Source: Cruorifilaria tuberocauda
Taxonomy: Eukaryota; Nematoda; Chromadorea; Rhabditida; Onchocercidae
Direction: 5' to 3'
Length of the DNA stretch: 39,912 nucleotides
Assembly: GCA_013365365.1 (NCBI GenBank)
Contig: JABVXU010000493.1
Location: 1-39,912 of the forward strand
This document shows positions 36,301 to 39,912 of the stretch, piece by piece. Below the pieces are notes generated by a model. It searched no databases. It was not told the DNA's origin and was given only the letters and a program-made list of their open reading frames with translations. Position numbers and translations under genes: made by a program. Each line of letters opens with the position of its first letter. The first letter of the stretch is position 1.

Positions 36301-38021
36301 AAAATAAACTTCAAATCATTATCATTATTTTTAAATCTCAAAATGAATTTAGTTTTTTTTTTCTTGAAAATAAAATTACTTTCTCAAATAAAATGATAAA
36401 CCTGGCACAAGACTTGGAGTACTAAGAATTCCCAATGTATCCATAGTTACTTCCATCATATCAGTTATCGATACACTGGCGTATTTATTAATACCTAATT
36501 TATTAAATAATGCAAAGCCACAGAAATTTATGAATTCAGTAATTGCGAAATCGAAATTTTCAGATTTTAAACGCTCCAACAATTCACCATCATGCAGTTG
36601 TCCTTATAGGATGAAAAAAGTAATATGATAATGAGGTGATAAAATGATAATAAGTTGTGAAAAAGCTTTTCATCAACTTAAATTTAATTTAATAAGAAGA
36701 AAAATAATAGCTTAATACTGGTTAGAAAATATAAGTAATAGAAATTCAATCCGTTACTACTTTATTTGTTTTGGTTAAATTAGGATATCTGAGTACGATA
36801 TAAATATCATTTGCGCAAATATTATCGCGCAAATGTCAGTTATGAGTAAAATAACAAATTAGTTTGCTCAACGATACTTTACGATATTTAGTAATTTTAC
36901 TTAACTTTATTTAATTTAGTAAAAATAAACTACAATGACTGAATTTGTAAATTTTGCAATTTTGAAGTTGTAATTTAAAATAAATTAAATGAGTAATTAA
37001 AATTTACTGATACAATTCGTTAGCTGTACATCGGTAAATCTACGAAATACCTGAAAAAGAAAGTTAAAGTTCGCGGAAAAATAGGTAGTTGTAAGTACAT
37101 AATTAATTACTTCTGATTAATTCAAATAATTATGTTTTCTTTGGCCGATAACTTCATTTTTATTTATAGAAAGTTAATTAACTGGCCTTAAAAATATCCC
37201 AGAAGGAACAGGCTTTTGTAGACCATAAAGTATGAAATGTTTGTTCAGCTGGGATTGAAATTTCAGGGGATAAAGAAGAATAGGACTTGTCCTGGATAAG
37301 TCTTGCCAATTTTGATCCATTTACTTTAACATTTGGATCCGTCACAGGTAGATATATCACCTGAAATAGAAAATCGATAAATAGAACAAATGATTTGTAA
37401 TTAATTAAAATTATTTAAGTGAATAATGTTGTGGACTATATTAATATGAAAGAAAAAAATATATCCATAGCAATATATAATTTCTATAAAAATTAAACTA
37501 TTTAATGCCAACAGTAAATTATTTTAATTATATTTGATTAATCGATAATTAGAAAATTAATAATTACACAAAAACAAATAAATTTTAAAACTGGTAGGAA
37601 GAAACATTTTTGGTAAATTAAAAAATTTATTGATTAATTGAGTTGGAAATTTCGAATCACGAATATTTGTTTTTGAAAAAAGAAGTTAAAATAATTTACT
37701 GTTATTTTCAGTTATAGATATTCAATTATTTAATATTAAATAGCAAATAATAACACATCATGTCATAGGTTTCATATATTACCTATCAATCAATATCAAA
37801 ACCTATCAATTTCAATTAATATCAATCAATATAAAATATGAAATTATTTTTTAACTAACAACGTCATGACCAGCTTTCGCAAGTTCATCACCGATACGAC
37901 CCATGAAGTTAACATTTTCCAAACCGATACGAGGCGAGTAAATCAATATTTTATAACTATGAACATTTTGATGCAACAATAATACAAGTAATATCGAATA
38001 TATCACAGTAAATTTCCTCAT
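33369..38021 (-). CDS. UDP-glucuronosyltransferase-family protein with altered active site
   Basis: Nine exons, phases closing to 522 residues: 37860-38021, 37183-37360, 36402-36602, 35946-36103, 35648-35776, 34987-35118, 34615-34711, 34180-34399, 33369-33660. Residues 1-22 are a signal peptide. The N-terminal acceptor domain has SPRIGLENVNFMGRIGDEL and FDFAITEFINFCGF. The donor domain has GIVMVSFGTV, NWIPQKDLLAHP and the UGT signature region ITCCDSNTVMEAAHFGVP followed by ADQ. The C terminus has one membrane helix (about 476-496, IIIPAILLIILIFYC) and a short basic tail ending KMKTE, a K-x-K-x-x ER-retrieval pattern. Family enzymes conjugate sugar from UDP-sugars to small lipophilic compounds on the ER lumenal face. 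Two expected residues are missing: the catalytic His of the N domain (S-H-V-N-F-M in relatives; here Asn36) and the donor-binding T-H-G-G (here T-C-C-D, 362-365). Asn367, Glu371, Asp387 and Gln388 are kept. Hence it may be catalytically weak or a pseudoenzyme. It is a full-length, intact gene. Confidence 0.95.
33971..34147 (+). pseudogene. rpmA: Relic of bacterial rpmA (50S ribosomal protein L27), probably Wolbachia-derived
   Basis: A plus-strand frame of about 58 codons without a start reads GKFDIFDYSSIVRQKGTKFH and continues through SIGKDHPVFAELEG and IKF to a TAA. It matches the middle and end of bacterial L27, where the conserved core is IIVRQ-GTKFHPG-NVG-GKDHTLFA--DG-VKF. The N-terminal third of L27 (Gly/Ser-rich start, KRLGVK) is not found upstream, and the expected PG of HPG is changed. 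The bacterial sequence fits better than mitochondrial L27, which lacks VRQ-GTKFHPG. It sits inside the last intron of the UGT gene, on the opposite strand. Nuclear copies of Wolbachia DNA are well known in filarial genomes; the donor is inferred, not shown. Confidence 0.82.
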
Positions 38022-38040
38022 TGTTGAAAACCTGAAATGA
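38022..38040 (-). other. Probable trans-splice acceptor before the UGT gene
   Basis: On the minus strand ATTCATTTCAG is followed by GTTTTCAACA and the ATG at 38021. The 10-nt leader fits SL trans-splicing. The bacterial purA relic begins only about 40 bp further upstream. Confidence 0.55.
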
Positions 38041-38077
38041 ATTATACATTAATTGCATAAATTATATCTTTCATTAA

Positions 38078-38470
38078 AATGGGACATTCCCTATTGGACA
38101 AAGAAATGAGCTTGGAGATAACTTATTTTCTATAGGTAAGGAGTTTGGAACTTTAAGTAATAGAAAAAGACGCTGTGGTTGGTTTGATGCAGTTTTAGTA
38201 CGTCAAGCAGTAGAACTCTCTGGGGTTTCAAGTATGGTGTTAACTAAATTATATGTTATTGATTCTTTTGACAGAATTAAAGTATATACTATTTTAAATG
38301 AAAAAACAAAAGTATTCCACAAAAAACTTTTTTTAATAAATTTGAAATAATTAAATTTAAGAAATTAAAAATTCATGAAAAATTACTTATGAAACAATGA
38401 ATGCTGAACATACAGGTTGAGTCAACAACATTCAAATATCAAGAAATGTTTCAGAAATCGACTTTTACAA
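38078..38470 (+). pseudogene. purA: Relic of bacterial purA (adenylosuccinate synthetase), probably Wolbachia-derived
   Basis: A plus-strand frame open from about 38078 to a TAA near 38350 contains GTFPIGQRNELGDNLFSIGK, then EFGTLSNRKRRCGWFDAVLV and SSMVLTKLYVIDSFDRIKV. These align in order with the C-terminal half of bacterial PurA (GPFPTE, GNEFG-TTGR-RR-GW-D-VA-R-AV, LTKLDVLDG). The conserved KLDVLD is altered to KLYVID. After the frame is lost, a later stretch (38415-38440, VESTTFKYQE) may be the remains of the GW-EST segment. No start, no N-terminal half with the GTP-binding region, and shifted frames: a non-functional insertion. It lies just upstream of the UGT start, opposite strand. 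Spliced nematode purA would look different; an endosymbiont origin is inferred. Confidence 0.88.
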
Positions 38471-39230
38471 TTTACCAATCAAAAAGGAAACACAATGTAT
38501 CAATTTACTTGCTCATAAATTTGAAGTGTTATTTTTTCCTTTTTTTACTTTGCTTTAATTTTTTTTCATTCCTCCGAAAAATTTAATTTGAAAATTAATA
38601 AATGAACATTTTGTAATGGAATGAATGAATTGAAAATTTTAACAAATTTTTCAGTCTAAATGAAGTTTTTCATATAAGCAGGAAGAGCAAGAAATTAAAT
38701 TTGAAATTACTTTATAATACTTTTACCCAATTTTAAATGATTTAATATAACTCACAGTTATGCTTGGTATTGTTTTATAGCATATAATTAATTAACTTAT
38801 TTATGACATTAATAAATTTTACCAAAAGCAAATAAAAAGTATTTTTTGTTAAAAACAAATTACTAATATTAAATTGATAAAAATATTTCATATTCATTAT
38901 TAAATTTTGGCATGGCACTGATAAAATTTGTAATAATTTATCATTCGCAGAATTTTTAACGTACTGATAATTTTGATAATTAGAAACGCAATATGTAATT
39001 CAAAGAAGAAATTATTTCTATTTGAATTATATATTTATTGCCAATTTAAAATAATTGCTTGAATAAGTGAAATTCAAAATTTCAAAAATATACTCAAATA
39101 CAATAATGTTATAATGATATTTGGCATTCTCATTGAAGTAATAAATTTCCGTTTACAATTTTCATTTGCTTTTTTATTAAAGAAATGAATATAATTGCAA
39201 ACAAAGTTAAGGTACTCATAATTAAACTTG
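38471..39230. other. A+T-rich spacer between purA relic and retroelement
   Basis: No gene, repeat family or further bacterial segment recognised; polypyrimidine T/C runs at 38530-38572 only. Confidence 0.45.
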
Positions 39231-39239
39231 ATTTACTCA

Positions 39240-39560
39240 AACCTTCTCCTTTGGTTCTGCTTCTTGTTCTAGCTACTATAGGGTTCTATATGAGATTTAA
39301 TTTCTTTCATTTCTTTCATTGGAATTGGTTCCGGTTGAATTTCTTCGGTAATTTCCGGATATAATAAGTTGATCGGTCTGTTCGGTATTATTCGGCATTT
39401 CAATTAGAACATTTCTTACTTGATTATCTCTTATCAGTTCTATTTTTGCTAATTTTCATAGACTTCCTGGAATTTCCGGTTCGATTATTGTTACTATTTC
39501 ACCGTCTCTGGGAGTTCATCTTTCAACATCTCTTGGAGATTTATATTAGGTTCGAGTACG
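39240..39560 (-). mobile_element. Degenerate BEL/Pao retrotransposon, 3' end of pol
   Basis: On the minus strand a broken frame reads DGEIVTIIEPEIPGSL, an in-frame stop where relatives have Trp (SLWKLA), then KLAKIELIRDNQVRNVLIEM. After a frame change it continues RPINLLYPEITEEIQPEPIP. The order (a GEIV-I-E-E-PR-LWK-A-I-E-I-G-DG-VR-V-I pattern, then R-P-INLLYP) is that of the C-terminal domain following the integrase in BEL/Pao elements. Stops and at least one frameshift make it a dead copy. Reverse transcriptase and integrase cores are not in the window. Confidence 0.75.
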
Positions 39561-39712
39561 CTCTCTCACGCTAATTAGATACCTGTCGAGAATTTTTTTT
39601 CTTTAACCTCGACAATATTTGAGTTGTTTTTTCTTTCCTGTTATTGTCGTCGATCTTCTTTGACCGTGACAATCTTTCTTTCTATTCGTAAGCAAGCAAC
39701 TGCTAACTTCTG

Positions 39713-39912
39713 TGATAGCTGATACTTTGGGTGTACCTCAAACTTGGGTAATTAAACCTTTATTAGAACAAATTTGATACATGGTATAATACAACATTAC
39801 ATTAACGTTAACAATTTAAATATTCTAAACAGTTTCAAACAATAACGATATCTATCAGGGCCAGGGTAAAAGGGAATTGAATTTACCCTGTGATAACCAA
39901 CCACACTCCTTA
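39713..39912 (-). mobile_element. Probable LTR fragment of the same element, cut by window end
   Basis: The sequence right of the pol remnant has LTR-like features on the minus strand: an AATAAA at 39758-39763 and a probable end at CTATCACA (about 39713) followed by a leader-like stretch (GAAGTTAGCAG and on). If this is the 5' LTR end plus leader, gag and most of pol have been deleted between 39560 and about 39650. The start of the LTR lies beyond the window, so its identity rests on context. Confidence 0.4.

Noticed and set aside
17470..38021. CNOT3 and the UGT gene as one trans-spliced operon (both on the minus strand)
   Set aside because: The UGT stop and the CNOT3 start are more than 4 kb apart, far beyond the usual operon spacing of about 100-1000 bp, and the two functions are unrelated.

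Overview
The window is nuclear DNA of a nematode, most likely a filarial (onchocercid) worm. It is about 70% A+T. Genes are cut into short exons by GT..AG introns with the nematode acceptor (T)TTTCAG, and several start codons lie 10-20 nt downstream of such an acceptor, as expected for spliced-leader trans-splicing. Two decayed pieces of bacterial genes (purA and rpmA, most simply from the Wolbachia endosymbiont) lie among the eukaryotic exons. No species can be named from the sequence alone. All exon models were built by hand from splice signals and reading-phase closure; none is backed by transcripts.

Layout. (1) 0.8-3.6 kb, minus: a six-exon PGAP2-like (Frag1/DRAM/Sfk1) membrane protein, perhaps with one more 5' exon near 3.9 kb; its introns hold two short tandem duplications. 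(2) 4.0-7.4 kb: A+T-rich DNA without a gene I can support. (3) 7.4-10.6 kb: a tandem duplication of about 1.6 kb, each copy carrying a three-exon gene (minus) for a small secreted protein; copy A is very acidic with two cysteines, copy B has lost both cysteines and 23 acidic residues. (4) 11.0-11.7 kb, plus: a third small secreted-protein gene, divergent from the pair, with the same exon number and intron phases. Weaker exon candidates follow at 11.8-12.1, 13.9 and 15.1-15.3 kb, and a two-exon 71-residue gene at 16.0-16.4 kb. (5) 17.5-29.0 kb, minus: a complete 15-exon CNOT3/NOT3 gene (773 residues). (6) 29-33.4 kb: mostly noncoding, with a G+C-rich island at 30.9-31.05 kb, exon-like G+C-rich patches at 29.2-29.5 kb and one unusually long ORF near 32.4 kb. 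(7) 33.4-38.0 kb, minus: a complete nine-exon UDP-glucuronosyltransferase-family gene (522 residues) whose catalytic histidine and nucleotide-binding HGG positions are replaced. An rpmA relic sits in its last intron and a purA relic just upstream of its start. (8) 39.2-39.9 kb, minus: wreckage of a BEL/Pao LTR retrotransposon running off the window.

How the parts relate: CNOT3 (mRNA deadenylation scaffold), the PGAP2-like protein (GPI-anchor maturation) and the UGT (ER conjugation enzyme or pseudoenzyme) are unrelated single-copy-style genes. The accessory part is the 7.4-16.4 kb cluster of small, fast-changing, mostly secreted proteins, which I do not recognise. It is the best candidate here for an undescribed family, together with the bacterial relics around the altered UGT.
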